From Roseovarius aestuariivivens (lineage in GTDB: Bacteria > Pseudomonadota > Alphaproteobacteria > Rhodobacterales > Rhodobacteraceae): 64,000 nucleotides of DNA. Shown piece after piece: positions 18,533 to 28,968 of this stretch (the first letter of the stretch is position 1; every line of letters starts with the position of its first letter). The stretch lies in the NCBI RefSeq assembly GCF_004761875.1, contig NZ_SJEY01000002.1, positions 248,001 to 312,000 on the forward strand, written 5' to 3'. The position numbers were made by a program, and so were the translations under genes. A model generated the notes under the pieces. That model saw nothing but the letters and a program-made list of their open reading frames with translations, made no database searches and was not told the DNA's origin.

Positions 18533-18695
18533 TTGGCGCGTTCCTTTGGCGGACAAACCGACCGCGCAACACCGTATCCGCCGAAACTTAACACACCATT
18601 GACCATCGTCCGCACCGCGCTGTCGCCTCCGCCCTGGAAACAACCTGCATTAAGATAAGCGATTGTTTCTTTTTCGTAAACTACGGAACGCCGCG

Positions 18696-19718
18696 TCATA
18701 TCCAGTTGCCTTTCGACATCAGTCCCATCGCCTCGAGCTGCCGCCAGCTGGTCAGTCGGTGCGACCGCTCGCACCACAGATCCGGCGCGGACTGCAATGT
18801 GTCGTAATACGCGTCGTAAAGCGCGCTGTTGGCGAAATGCTCGGCGCGGACCTTTTCCTCGGCGGCGCGTTCGACGACCGTATGCAGGAACTTGGTGTGC
18901 AGCAGGATCCCCGAAAGCTTTTCGCCGCCTGCCTCGTCATAGACCCGGTTGAGCCGACGCGGCAGCAGAGAATGGGCCGAGCTGACATAGGCAAACCGGC
19001 GGTTCCACTTGACCAGCGGCGTCTTTCCCATCGTCGGGGCCCGTTCGGGACGGTCGGCAAAGAACCGGCGCGCGCGTACCCCGCCTTGAATCCAGAGATT
19101 ATGCAGATCGCGCTTTTTCTGGATGACGTAATTGCCGCCGTCGAACCAGCAGAGACGCTCAAACGGGTCTTCGCCCACGCGATAGGTTTCCGCGTCGAGC
19201 GGCCCCCTGGGATACATGTCGAGCATAAGCGTGCCGAAGGAGTGCCGGCCATGGCTTTCCAGCCATTCGGTCAAAGCCGGCAGAGGCCGCGTGTCATGAT
19301 GCGGGTAGATCAGGATCTCGTCGGCATCCACCGTCAGACACCAATGCCCGTGGCCGTACCGGATCTGCAGCCAGGTCAGCCAGTCCACACCGAAGCGGGA
19401 CAATTTGTAACTGTGGTTCGTGCGCCAGAGCGAGACATCGGCCTGCGCGGCCAGATACTCGCGCGTGCAATCGGTGCTGTCGTTGTCGACAATCAGGAAA
19501 TGCCGCACGCCGAGGTTGCGATAGTGGTCAAGGAAATGAGGCAGGCGCAGGGCCTCGTTCCGGACAGTGGAAAAGGTGAGGATGTCACCCGGGGCGATCC
19601 CGCCTGTGCGATCGCTGACAAGGCGAAGCTGACGGCGCTTGCGCAAGGCGCGAAAGAGGAGCCTGCGGCGTTTCCACCGCAGCCGATATGCCATCCATGC
19701 CTCTGCTGCCCGCGTCAT
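18696..19718 (-). CDS. GT2-type glycosyltransferase, paralog B
   Basis: 340 residues, with IVDNDSTDCTREYLAAQ and the TVDADEILIYP motif. It is colinear with paralog A: same ISTFSTVRNE-like opening, LWIQGGVRARRFFADRP, GKTPLVKWNR, and C-terminus LEAMGLMSKGNWI. Divergence between the copies is substantial, so the duplication is old or one copy was acquired. It lies 163 bp upstream of paralog A and 39 bp downstream of galE on the same strand. The role is probably adding one residue to a surface glycan. Confidence 0.83.
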   Translation of the reverse strand: MTRAAEAWMAYRLRWKRRRLLFRALRKRRQLRLVSDRTGGIAPGDILTFSTVRNEALRLPHFLDHYRNLGVRHFLIVDNDSTDCTREYLAAQADVSLWRTNHSYKLSRFGVDWLTWLQIRYGHGHWCLTVDADEILIYPHHDTRPLPALTEWLESHGRHSFGTLMLDMYPRGPLDAETYRVGEDPFERLCWFDGGNYVIQKKRDLHNLWIQGGVRARRFFADRPERAPTMGKTPLVKWNRRFAYVSSAHSLLPRRLNRVYDEAGGEKLSGILLHTKFLHTVVERAAEEKVRAEHFANSALYDAYYDTLQSAPDLWCERSHRLTSWRQLEAMGLMSKGNWI

Positions 19719-19757
19719 AGGCCCTGTTGCCCGTTACCCCGGGTGTAAAGGTCGCGT

Positions 19758-20741
19758 TTATTTCGCGTAATGTCCAGATTGATGCCAGCGCCACGCATCG
19801 GCGATCATCCGGTCAAGCGTCGAGCGCTCGTGCGTCCAGCCCAGTTCGGCCTCGGCCTTGGTGGAGCCCGAGACAAGCTTAGTGCAATCGCCAGGCCGCC
19901 GCGCGCCCTCGATCACCGGAACCGTCTTGTTGGTGATGCGGCGAGAATGGTCGATCACCTCGCGCACGGTGAACCCCCTGCCGGTGCCCAGATTGAAAAC
20001 CTCGCTTGGCTTGCCGTCTTCGAGCCAGCGCAAGCCAAGGATGTGCGCCTCGACCAGGTCCATCACGTGCACGTAGTCGCGGATGCAGGTGCCATCGGGC
20101 GTGTCATAGTCCGTGCCGAAGATGGTCAGCGCGTTGCGCCGCCCATCCACCGCGTCGAGGATCAGCGGCACGAGATGCGTCTCGGGCTGGTGGAACTCGC
20201 CAACCTCGGCCTCCGGGTCGGCGCCGGCCACGTTGAAATAGCGGAAGATCACATAGTTCAGGCCGTGCGCGACCCTGAAATCATACAGCATATCCTCGAT
20301 CGCGCGCTTGGACGCGCCGTAGGGATTTATCGGCTGCTGTGGGCAGGTTTCATCGAGCACCACGTTGTCCTGATCGCCGTAGGTCGCACAGGTCGACGAA
20401 AAGACGATGTCCAGACACCCGGCCGCGACGGCGGCTTGCAGCAGCGTGAGCGAGCCCGTGACGTTGTTGCTCCAGTAAAGGCCGGGTTCGCGGATGCTTT
20501 CACCGACTTGGCTGAGCGCCCCGAAATGCAGGACCGCGGCGGGTTGGTAGGAGGCAAAGACCTGATCGAGACGCGACCGGTCGCGCAGATCGCCCTTCTC
20601 GAAGGGTCCGAACTTTACCGCGTCTTCCCAGCCTGTGCTGAGATTGTCGTAGGTCACGGGAGTATAGCCACCGGCCCTGAGCGCCTTGCAGGCATGCGAC
20701 CCGATATAGCCCGCGCCACCGGTTACCAGAACATTAGTCAC
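19758..20741 (-). CDS. galE: UDP-glucose 4-epimerase GalE
   Basis: A 327-residue short-chain-dehydrogenase fold with GGAGYIGSHACKAL for NAD, catalytic Ser-Thr near 116-117 (FSSTCATYG) and Tyr141/Lys145 in YGASK. It interconverts UDP-glucose and UDP-galactose. It lies 18 bp after galU and upstream of two glycosyltransferase genes, so it probably provides UDP-galactose for the glycan made by this locus. Confidence 0.95.
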   Translation of the reverse strand: MTNVLVTGGAGYIGSHACKALRAGGYTPVTYDNLSTGWEDAVKFGPFEKGDLRDRSRLDQVFASYQPAAVLHFGALSQVGESIREPGLYWSNNVTGSLTLLQAAVAAGCLDIVFSSTCATYGDQDNVVLDETCPQQPINPYGASKRAIEDMLYDFRVAHGLNYVIFRYFNVAGADPEAEVGEFHQPETHLVPLILDAVDGRRNALTIFGTDYDTPDGTCIRDYVHVMDLVEAHILGLRWLEDGKPSEVFNLGTGRGFTVREVIDHSRRITNKTVPVIEGARRPGDCTKLVSGSTKAEAELGWTHERSTLDRMIADAWRWHQSGHYAK

Positions 20742-20759
20742 CCAACCCGGTCCAGAACC

Positions 20760-21653
20760 TTACTCGGCCGCTTTGGCCGTGTGGACGAGATCGTAGATGT
20801 AATCCCAAAGCTCGTCACGAAGTTCGGCGCGTTCCAACGCGAAGGCGACGGTGGCCTGCAGGAAGCCGGCCTTCGACCCGCAATCAAAGCGCTGCCCGTC
20901 GAAACGGAACCCGTAGACTTCTTCGCCGCTGTCGCGCGCCGCGTCGATCGCATCGGTCAGCTGAATTTCACCGCCCGCACCGGTTTTTTTCTTGTTGAGC
21001 TTCTGCAGGACGGTGGGGGTCAGGATGTAACGCCCGATCACGGCGAGGTTCGAGGGCTGTTCGCCCGGGGCGGGTTTTTCCACCATGCCTTTGGTCGAGA
21101 CCATGTGGCCGTGATCTTCCTTGATGTCGAGCATCCCGTAGGCGGACGCCTTGTCTTCGGGAACCTCCATCGCCGCAACCATGTTTCCGCCGGTTTCGCG
21201 GAAGGCCTCGGCCATCTGCTGCAGACAGGGCTTTTCGGCGGCGATCACGTCGTCGGGCAGGATCACCGCAAAAGGTTCGTTGCCGATCAGGCGGCGCGCG
21301 CACCACACGGCGTGACCCAGGCCGAGGGCCTTGTTCTGACGGGTATACGCGATCTCGCCACTGTCCATGTTGGTGGACTTCAGGATCTCGAGAAGTTCGT
21401 CCTTGCCCTTTTTGCGCAGCTCACGCTCAAGCTGAGGCGCTTCGTCGAAATAATCCTCGAGCGCGCCCTTGCCGCGCGAGGTCACGAAGATGAACTCCTT
21501 GATCCCGGCCGCGCGCGCCTCGTCTATGGCGTATTGCACCAATGGGCGGTCGACGAGGGTCATGATTTCCTTCGGAACCGATTTCGTCGCAGGCAGGAAA
21601 CGCGTGCCGAGACCGGCGACAGGGAAAATGGCTTTCGTCAATTTGCTGCGCAT
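20760..21653 (-). CDS. galU: UTP-glucose-1-phosphate uridylyltransferase GalU
   Basis: 297 residues with the nucleotidyltransferase signature FPVAGLGTRFLPATKSVPKE at the N-terminus, then ILPDDVI, a GMVEKP segment and FDCGSKAGF near the end. It makes UDP-glucose for galE, the glycosyltransferases here, and OpgH. ATG 21653 is preceded by GGGAG at good spacing; an earlier in-frame start at 21680 would add nine non-conserved residues. The 133-bp gap to kdsB suggests its own promoter, but none was clear. Confidence 0.95.
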   Translation of the reverse strand: MRSKLTKAIFPVAGLGTRFLPATKSVPKEIMTLVDRPLVQYAIDEARAAGIKEFIFVTSRGKGALEDYFDEAPQLERELRKKGKDELLEILKSTNMDSGEIAYTRQNKALGLGHAVWCARRLIGNEPFAVILPDDVIAAEKPCLQQMAEAFRETGGNMVAAMEVPEDKASAYGMLDIKEDHGHMVSTKGMVEKPAPGEQPSNLAVIGRYILTPTVLQKLNKKKTGAGGEIQLTDAIDAARDSGEEVYGFRFDGQRFDCGSKAGFLQATVAFALERAELRDELWDYIYDLVHTAKAAE

Positions 21654-21786
21654 CGAACGCTCCCATATTCTCGAGTGCAAATTACACCAATCGCGCCTCT
21701 AGATACGCGTCACGGATGGTTCATCCGCTTTTTCGGACGAGGATGCAACATAAGCGCCATAATTTTCGGCGGTTTTTGGCATCTCG

Positions 21787-22587
21787 TTACATAAGTCCCA
21801 TGTCCCGCAACATCGCTTCGATGCGAGGAATATCCTCGGGATTGTTGAGTTCCCAGAACTGCCGTCCGCGCGCGTCGACCTCGACACAAAGCAGGCTGCG
21901 ACCCTGTTCGAGGAAGCGAAGCTGTTCCAGACCTTCCAGCGTTTCCAGCGGACCGGTGGGCCATGTTCCGTAGGCCGCAAGCGCAGCGGGGCGGTAGGCA
22001 TAGACGCCGACATGATGGAAAACGGGCGTTTGCGCCGCGTCGTCATAGCGTTTCGGCGTGAAGGGGATCACTTCTTTGGAGAAGTAAAGCGCGCGGTGCG
22101 CCGCGTCGAAAACGGCGGTCGTGCCACCGACGCGGCCATGCGCGCGGTCTTCGAGAAAGCCGTTGAGCGCCCGCCCGTCGCACCGCAACACCGGGGTTGC
22201 GACATCGGCCTCGGGATCGGCCCGCAGGCCCGACACCAGATCCTCGATGAACCAGGGCGGAGTCAGGGGCGCATCGCCCTGAAGATTGACCACGATCTCG
22301 GCCTCGCCGCCCAGCGCCGTCGCGGCCTCGGCGCAGCGTTCCGTGCCATTGGCGCAATCGGGCGAAGTCATCACCACCTTGGCGCCGAAGTCGTGGGCCG
22401 CGTCGCGGATCCGGTCGTCATCGGTCGCCACGACGACCCGGTCGACGCCCTGTACGGCGCAAGCGGCGTCCCAGCTGCGGCGGATCAGGCTCTTTTCCTC
22501 GCCCCCGGCACCGCGCAACATGGCGAGCGGTTTGCCCGGATAGCGGGTGGAGGCATAGCGCGCCGGAATGACGATCAGGACACTCAT
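21787..22587 (-). CDS. kdsB: CMP-KDO synthetase KdsB
   Basis: 266 residues starting MSVLIVIPARYASTRYPGKPL, the KdsB signature, with VVVATDDDRI and NLQGDAP downstream. It activates KDO as CMP-KDO for LPS core and, in some capsules, for the reducing-end linker. Its ATG overlaps the cysQ stop by one base, so the pair is translationally coupled. The upstream frame extension to 22740 lies inside cysQ and is not used. Confidence 0.92.
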   Translation of the reverse strand: MSVLIVIPARYASTRYPGKPLAMLRGAGGEEKSLIRRSWDAACAVQGVDRVVVATDDDRIRDAAHDFGAKVVMTSPDCANGTERCAEAATALGGEAEIVVNLQGDAPLTPPWFIEDLVSGLRADPEADVATPVLRCDGRALNGFLEDRAHGRVGGTTAVFDAAHRALYFSKEVIPFTPKRYDDAAQTPVFHHVGVYAYRPAALAAYGTWPTGPLETLEGLEQLRFLEQGRSLLCVEVDARGRQFWELNNPEDIPRIEAMLRDMGLM

Positions 22588-23384
22588 CAGGCCGGTTTCA
22601 ATTCGACCTTGGGGGAGTAGGCGATGAAGAACGGATTGGCATAACCATCCTTGCCATAGGTCAGCGGTGCGTGATCGTCGAAGCGCACGACCTTGCCTCC
22701 TGCCCCATGCAGGACCGCGTGACCGGCGGCGGTATCCCATTCCATCGTGCGGCCCACGCGCGGGTATAGATCGGCCTCGCCCGTGGCGATCAGGCAGAAC
22801 TTGAGCGAAGAGCCCGCGCTTTTCATGTCTTTAACCGCGTATTTGCCGATGTAGTCGTCCGTCGCCTGATCGCGGTGCGATTTGCTGGCCACGACCATCA
22901 GCGCGTTATTGTCGGGATCCGAAACCCGGATCTGCGAAGCATCGCCGATGCCGTCCTTGTCAAAGGGGGCGGCCTCTTCCACCGATGTGCCGTCCGCCTG
23001 CGTGAAGAACATGCGGTTCTTCGCCGGCGCATAGACCACGCCGCGCGTCGGCACGCCGTTCTCGACATACGCGATATTGACGGTGAAATCGCCGCGCCGG
23101 TTGATGAACTCTTTCGTTCCGTCCAGCGGATCGACGATCAGGAAGGTGGTGGCCTGCAGATCATGCGACGCGGCCTGTTCCTCGGTGATGAGCGTCACAT
23201 CGGGAAAGGCGGCGCGCAAGCCTTCCGAAATCAGCGCATCGGCGGCCTCGTCGGCCTCGGTCACCGGGCTGGCGTCGGATTTCACCTTCACGTCGAAATC
23301 ATCCGCATCGTAGATGGCCATGATCCTGTCGCCCGCCTCGAGCGCGAGCCGTCGCATGACCGTGACAAGTTTGTCGTAATTCAA
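22587..23384 (-). CDS. cysQ: 3'(2'),5'-bisphosphate nucleotidase CysQ
   Basis: A 265-residue inositol-monophosphatase-fold enzyme with metal sites in ITEEQ (about 66-70), VDPLDGTKEF (Asp85, Asp88) and EWDTAAGHAVL near the C-terminus. It hydrolyses PAP to AMP, preventing build-up of the by-product of PAPS-dependent sulfotransfer. Location next to kdsB and close to a sulfotransferase gene fits recycling during glycan sulfation, although CysQ is also housekeeping. Divergent from the KpsM-like permease gene. Confidence 0.92.
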   Translation of the reverse strand: MNYDKLVTVMRRLALEAGDRIMAIYDADDFDVKVKSDASPVTEADEAADALISEGLRAAFPDVTLITEEQAASHDLQATTFLIVDPLDGTKEFINRRGDFTVNIAYVENGVPTRGVVYAPAKNRMFFTQADGTSVEEAAPFDKDGIGDASQIRVSDPDNNALMVVASKSHRDQATDDYIGKYAVKDMKSAGSSLKFCLIATGEADLYPRVGRTMEWDTAAGHAVLHGAGGKVVRFDDHAPLTYGKDGYANPFFIAYSPKVELKPA

Positions 23385-23523
23385 ATGTCTACTCCGTGGA
23401 AAGCGCCATGACTTGCAGGCGTCAGTTGCGGGATGATGTCGCGCCTCTTATGGTGTGTGACTAACCGGACAGCAAGAAATCCGTGCAAAAAAGATCGGAC
23501 CAGGGCGGCGGCGAAAGCGGGTA

Positions 23524-24345
23524 ATGTTTCAGAACACGCGAAAAAAATCTCTGATCGGCTCCGCGCTGACGATTGCGGAACTGATCTATCACACGACCGT
23601 CCGCGAGATCCGCAAAAGCCATGGCAACGCGTTCATGGCAATCGGCGTCAACGTGATGACGGCGGTGGTCTTTGTTCTGGCGTTCTATGTGATGTTCACG
23701 GTCCTGGGCTTACGCGGTGCGAAGCTGCGTGGGGATTTCATGCTTTACATGATGTCCGGCGTGTTCCTGTACCTCACCCATATCCGATCGCTTGGCGCAG
23801 TCGCCGGGGCGGATACGGGCGCCTCGCCGATGATGCAGCATGCGCCGATGAACACGATGATCTCGATCTGTTCGGCGGCGCTTGGGGCGCTTTACATCCA
23901 GACCTTGTCGATGCTGGTGATCCTATTTTTCTACCACATGCTGGTCAATCACATCGAGATCGCCGATCCGCTCAGTGCCTATGGCATGTTCCTGGTCGCG
24001 TGGTTCACGGGCTGCGCGGTCGGTCTGGTGTTCCTGTCCCTGCAGCCGTGGTTTCCGACCGCGATGAAGATGATCCAGACGATCTATACCCGTGCCAACA
24101 TGATTGCCTCGGGCAAGCTTTTCGTGGCCAACACCCTGCCGGGTTTCATGCTGGCCATGTTCGACTGGAACCCGCTTTTTCACGCTATCGACCAATGCCG
24201 CGGCTACGTGTTTCAGAACTACTTTCCGCGCTACACGGATTACACCTATGCGTTGATCGTTGGGGCGGTTCTGGTCATGCTGGGACTCATGGGCGAGTTC
24301 TATACGCGGCAATATGAGTCCAGCAGCTGGAGCGCGAGACGATGA
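23524..24345 (+). CDS. KpsM-like polysaccharide ABC export permease
   Basis: 273 residues with six predicted membrane helices in the ABC-2 arrangement. A cytoplasmic amphipathic N-terminus (LIYHTTVREIRKSHGN) is typical of KpsM/RfbA-type polysaccharide exporters. It would form the membrane channel for a surface polysaccharide with a KpsT-type ATPase, which is not adjacent. The neighbouring gene cluster for sugar nucleotides and glycosyltransferases is transcribed the other way. The stop overlaps the next gene (ATGA). Confidence 0.8.
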   Translation: MFQNTRKKSLIGSALTIAELIYHTTVREIRKSHGNAFMAIGVNVMTAVVFVLAFYVMFTVLGLRGAKLRGDFMLYMMSGVFLYLTHIRSLGAVAGADTGASPMMQHAPMNTMISICSAALGALYIQTLSMLVILFFYHMLVNHIEIADPLSAYGMFLVAWFTGCAVGLVFLSLQPWFPTAMKMIQTIYTRANMIASGKLFVANTLPGFMLAMFDWNPLFHAIDQCRGYVFQNYFPRYTDYTYALIVGAVLVMLGLMGEFYTRQYESSSWSARR

Positions 24346-24953
24346 TCCGGGCGTATTTGTGTATTTGTTTTCTCATTCTCGGCAGCGGCCTTCGGGCGGA
24401 GCCGCTTCCGGCGTTCTACGATGTGACCGATGTCGCCGAAACAGATGTGCTGAATATCCGCTCTGAACCGCGGATCGGTGGATCGATCATCGGAACGCTG
24501 GCCGCGGACGCGACCGATGTCGAGGTGGTCGCGTATGACGACAGTGGCGAGTGGGGGCGTATCAACACGCAGGAGCGCGCCGGATGGGTCGCGTTGCGTT
24601 TCCTCTCACGGCAGGCCGGACAGCCCGGAGATGCGCTGCCACGGCCGCTGCGCTGCATCGGCAATGAACCGTTCTGGTCGCTTTCCCTGGCCGAGGACTC
24701 GAGCGCCGAGTTTCTGCGTCCGGGACAGGCGGCGGTCGCTTTCGGCAATCTCTACACTGTCGTGGCCGAGAACCGCACGGATCGCTATGCGATTTTCGCC
24801 GAGGCCGAGGCGCGCGTTCTAACGGCCGTCTTCCGACGCGCGCAGTGCACCGACACCATGTCGGACCGCGCCTATGGTATCGATGTCGATATCTTCCTGA
24901 CCGAGCAAAGCGGCGTCAGTTTCGTTTCCGGCTGCTGTTCTCTGGCACGTTAA
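24342..24953 (+). CDS. Secreted SH3b-domain protein
   Basis: 203 residues: a signal peptide (MIRAYLCICFLILGSGLRA), then a bacterial SH3 domain (about 35-90) with VLNIRSEPRIGGSIIGTL and GWVALRFL. A C-terminal region follows with paired Cys (RCIGNEPFWSLSL near 104) that resembles the COG3650-type domain found with SH3b in alphaproteobacteria. Periplasmic cell-wall binding is the usual guess. It is translationally coupled to the KpsM-like permease. The function is otherwise unknown. It is convergent with alkB, overlapping by 4 bp. Confidence 0.75.
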   Translation: MIRAYLCICFLILGSGLRAEPLPAFYDVTDVAETDVLNIRSEPRIGGSIIGTLAADATDVEVVAYDDSGEWGRINTQERAGWVALRFLSRQAGQPGDALPRPLRCIGNEPFWSLSLAEDSSAEFLRPGQAAVAFGNLYTVVAENRTDRYAIFAEAEARVLTAVFRRAQCTDTMSDRAYGIDVDIFLTEQSGVSFVSGCCSLAR

Positions 24954-25558
24954 TCCACGACGCGACAGGTCAGATTGATCCGCCCGCCCTTGGGCAAGAG
25001 GCGGGAGCTTCCGGGGCGGATCCGATCGATCCCGTGATAGGTCAACCTAGCCTCGCCGCCCATCACGACCACGTCGCCGGACTCCAGCCAGATCGACTCG
25101 GTCTTGCCGCCGCGCGTCGGGTTGCCCATCCGAAAGAGCCCGTCATCGCCCAACGAGACGGACAGGACCGGCCAGCTGAAATCGGCCTCGTCCCGATCCT
25201 GATGCAGGCCCATGCGGGCGTTGTCGCGGTAGAAATTCAAGAGACAGCAATCAGGGTGGCGGTTTGGATCGACGAGGCTTTCCCACATGGCCAGCACGCT
25301 GTCCGGGATCGGCGGCCACGGCTGGCCGTCCGGGTGGCGTCGCTCGTACCGGTAGCCCTTGCGATCCGAGAACCAGCCATACTTGCCCGCCGAGGTCATC
25401 TGCACCCGCATCGGCTTGCCATAGGGCGTCATCGGCGAGAACAGCGGCGCGGCGCGCACGATGGCACGGATATCCTCGAGAAGGGCGGATTGCGCGGGCG
25501 CGTCGAGACACCCCTTGAAAATGCGGAATCCCCTGATCTCGAGGCTCTCTTGCAGCAT
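24950..25558 (-). CDS. alkB: AlkB-type DNA/RNA alkylation dioxygenase
   Basis: 202 residues with the Fe(II)/2-oxoglutarate dioxygenase core. Fe ligands are His119 and Asp121 in GLHQDRDE and His175 in LTYHGIDR, and the 2-oxoglutarate and fold residues lie in GGRINLTCRVV. N-terminal MTPYGKPMRVQMTSAG and YRYE match the AlkB nucleotide-recognition lid. It repairs 1-methyladenine and 3-methylcytosine. ATG 25558 has GGGGG at good distance; ATG 25579 and TTG 25588 are longer alternatives. Divergent from dnaK. Confidence 0.92.
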   Translation of the reverse strand: MLQESLEIRGFRIFKGCLDAPAQSALLEDIRAIVRAAPLFSPMTPYGKPMRVQMTSAGKYGWFSDRKGYRYERRHPDGQPWPPIPDSVLAMWESLVDPNRHPDCCLLNFYRDNARMGLHQDRDEADFSWPVLSVSLGDDGLFRMGNPTRGGKTESIWLESGDVVVMGGEARLTYHGIDRIRPGSSRLLPKGGRINLTCRVVD

Positions 25559-25591
25559 ACCTGCCCCCTTGCGCGCCATTCTCTCCAATTT

Positions 25592-25609
25592 AATCGGGAA
25601 TCCCCGATT
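25592..25609. repeat. 7-bp inverted repeat between alkB and dnaK
   Basis: AATCGGG and CCCGATT flank a 4-base centre in the divergent alkB/dnaK region, upstream of the dnaK promoter. It does not match the CIRCE element. It could be an operator or chance. Confidence 0.35.
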
Positions 25610-25626
25610 CCAACCATACCAGCCGC

Positions 25627-25655
25627 TTGCAGGGTGGTGGACGCCTGCCTATATA
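25627..25655 (+). promoter_or_regulatory. dnaK promoter (sigma-70-like, also RpoH-like)
   Basis: TTGCAG and TATATA are separated by exactly 17 bp. The same bases read as CTTGCA, 16 bp, CCTATATA, close to the heat-shock sigma-32 pattern of alphaproteobacteria. Transcription would start near 25662, giving a leader of about 100 nt before dnaK. Confidence 0.6.
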
Positions 25656-25764
25656 CCGCCAGAACGCGGGTACACGGCAAAGTGATCCGCAATTCATTCG
25701 GGGGCCCGGTGCCGGAACGGGTCTGGCCTCCATCCAATCGCCTTAAGCAGAAGGGATCGAAAAC

Positions 25765-27681
<1,917 letters not shown>

Positions 27682-27700
27682 GGCGTGACATTGGATGGGC

Positions 27701-27720
27701 GGGGGCCCGCTGAGGCCCCC
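27701..27720 (+). terminator. GC-rich hairpin between dnaK and dnaJ (possible attenuator)
   Basis: GGGGGCC and GGCCCCC pair as a 7-bp all-GC stem with a 6-base loop, followed by GTTTGCCGTTT. The T-run is imperfect, so partial termination or 3'-end stabilisation of dnaK mRNA is more likely than a full stop. It would let dnaK be expressed above dnaJ. Confidence 0.5.
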
Positions 27721-27746
27721 GTTTGCCGTTTGAAGGAGCTTCTCCG

Positions 27747-28916
27747 ATGGCAAAACGCGATTATTACGACGTTCTCGGCATTTCCAAGGGCGCCTCGGCG
27801 GACGAGATCAAGAAGGCGTATCGCAAGAAGGCCAAGGAACTGCACCCCGACCGAAACAAGGACAACCCCAATTCCGAGAAGCAATTCAAGGAAGCGGGCG
27901 AGGCATACGATGTTCTGAAGGATCCCGAGAAAAAGGCGGCCTACGACCGGTTCGGTCACGCGGCCTTTGAAGGTGGTATGGGCGGCGGCGGCGGCCGGCC
28001 CGGTGGCGGTTTCGGCGGCGGCCCGGGCCCCGGGCAGGGCGATTTCGCCAGCGCATTCTCGGACGTGTTCGACGATCTTTTCGGCGATTTCATGGGGGGT
28101 CGCGGCGGCGCCGGCGGACGTCAGCGCGCCGCGCGCGGCTCGGACCTGCGCTATAATCTGCGCGTGTCGCTCGAAGAGGCATTCACCGGGTTGCAGAAGA
28201 CCATCAACGTGCCGACCTCGATCGCCTGCGATGCCTGCAAAGGCTCGGGCGCGGAAGGCGGGGCGGAACCCACCACCTGTCCGACCTGTTCGGGCATGGG
28301 GAAGGTCCGCGCGCAGCAGGGCTTCTTTACTGTCGAACGCACCTGCCCCACCTGTTCAGGCCTCGGCCAGACGATCAAGAACCCCTGCACCACCTGTCAG
28401 GGCCAGGGCCGCGTTCAGAAGGACCGCGCGCTTTCAGTAAACATTCCGGCCGGCGTAGAAACCGGCACCCGCATCCGGCTTGCCGGCGAGGGCGAGGCCG
28501 GTATGCGTGGCGGACCGGCGGGTGATCTTTACATCTTCATCGAGGTCAGCAAGCACGAGATCTTCGAGCGCGAGGAAACCAATCTTTTCTGCCGCGTGCC
28601 CGTGTCCATGTCGAAAGCCGCCCTTGGCGGCGACATCGAGGTGCCGACGATCGACGGCGGGCGCAGCCGCGTGAAGATTCCCGAAGGCTCGCAATCGGGT
28701 CGGCAGATGCGTTTGCGCGGCAAGGGTATGCCGGCCCTGCGCGGCGGCAGCCGAGGCGACATGTTCATCGAACTGGCGGTGGAAACACCGGTCAACCTGA
28801 CGTCGCGCCAGAAAGAGCTTTTGCGTGAGTTCGACACGCTTTCTGAAGAGAACAACCCGGAAACCAAGAGTTTCTTCAAATCGGTGAAGAGCTTCTGGGA
28901 CGGGATGAAAGGCTGA
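27747..28916 (+). CDS. dnaJ: Co-chaperone DnaJ (Hsp40)
   Basis: 389 residues: J-domain with HPD at 33-35, a Gly/Phe-rich linker (about 75-130), four CxxCxGxG zinc repeats ([32 protein letters not shown]), and the C-terminal substrate domains. It stimulates DnaK ATPase. ATG 27747 follows GAAGGAG; the upstream frame adds eight residues that are not J-domain-like. Confidence 0.97.
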   Translation: MAKRDYYDVLGISKGASADEIKKAYRKKAKELHPDRNKDNPNSEKQFKEAGEAYDVLKDPEKKAAYDRFGHAAFEGGMGGGGGRPGGGFGGGPGPGQGDFASAFSDVFDDLFGDFMGGRGGAGGRQRAARGSDLRYNLRVSLEEAFTGLQKTINVPTSIACDACKGSGAEGGAEPTTCPTCSGMGKVRAQQGFFTVERTCPTCSGLGQTIKNPCTTCQGQGRVQKDRALSVNIPAGVETGTRIRLAGEGEAGMRGGPAGDLYIFIEVSKHEIFEREETNLFCRVPVSMSKAALGGDIEVPTIDGGRSRVKIPEGSQSGRQMRLRGKGMPALRGGSRGDMFIELAVETPVNLTSRQKELLREFDTLSEENNPETKSFFKSVKSFWDGMKG

Positions 28917-28968
28917 GCGCCGGACTTACGTTAACGCTTCGCTAACCTGCGTGAGGCAGTCTTCGGGC

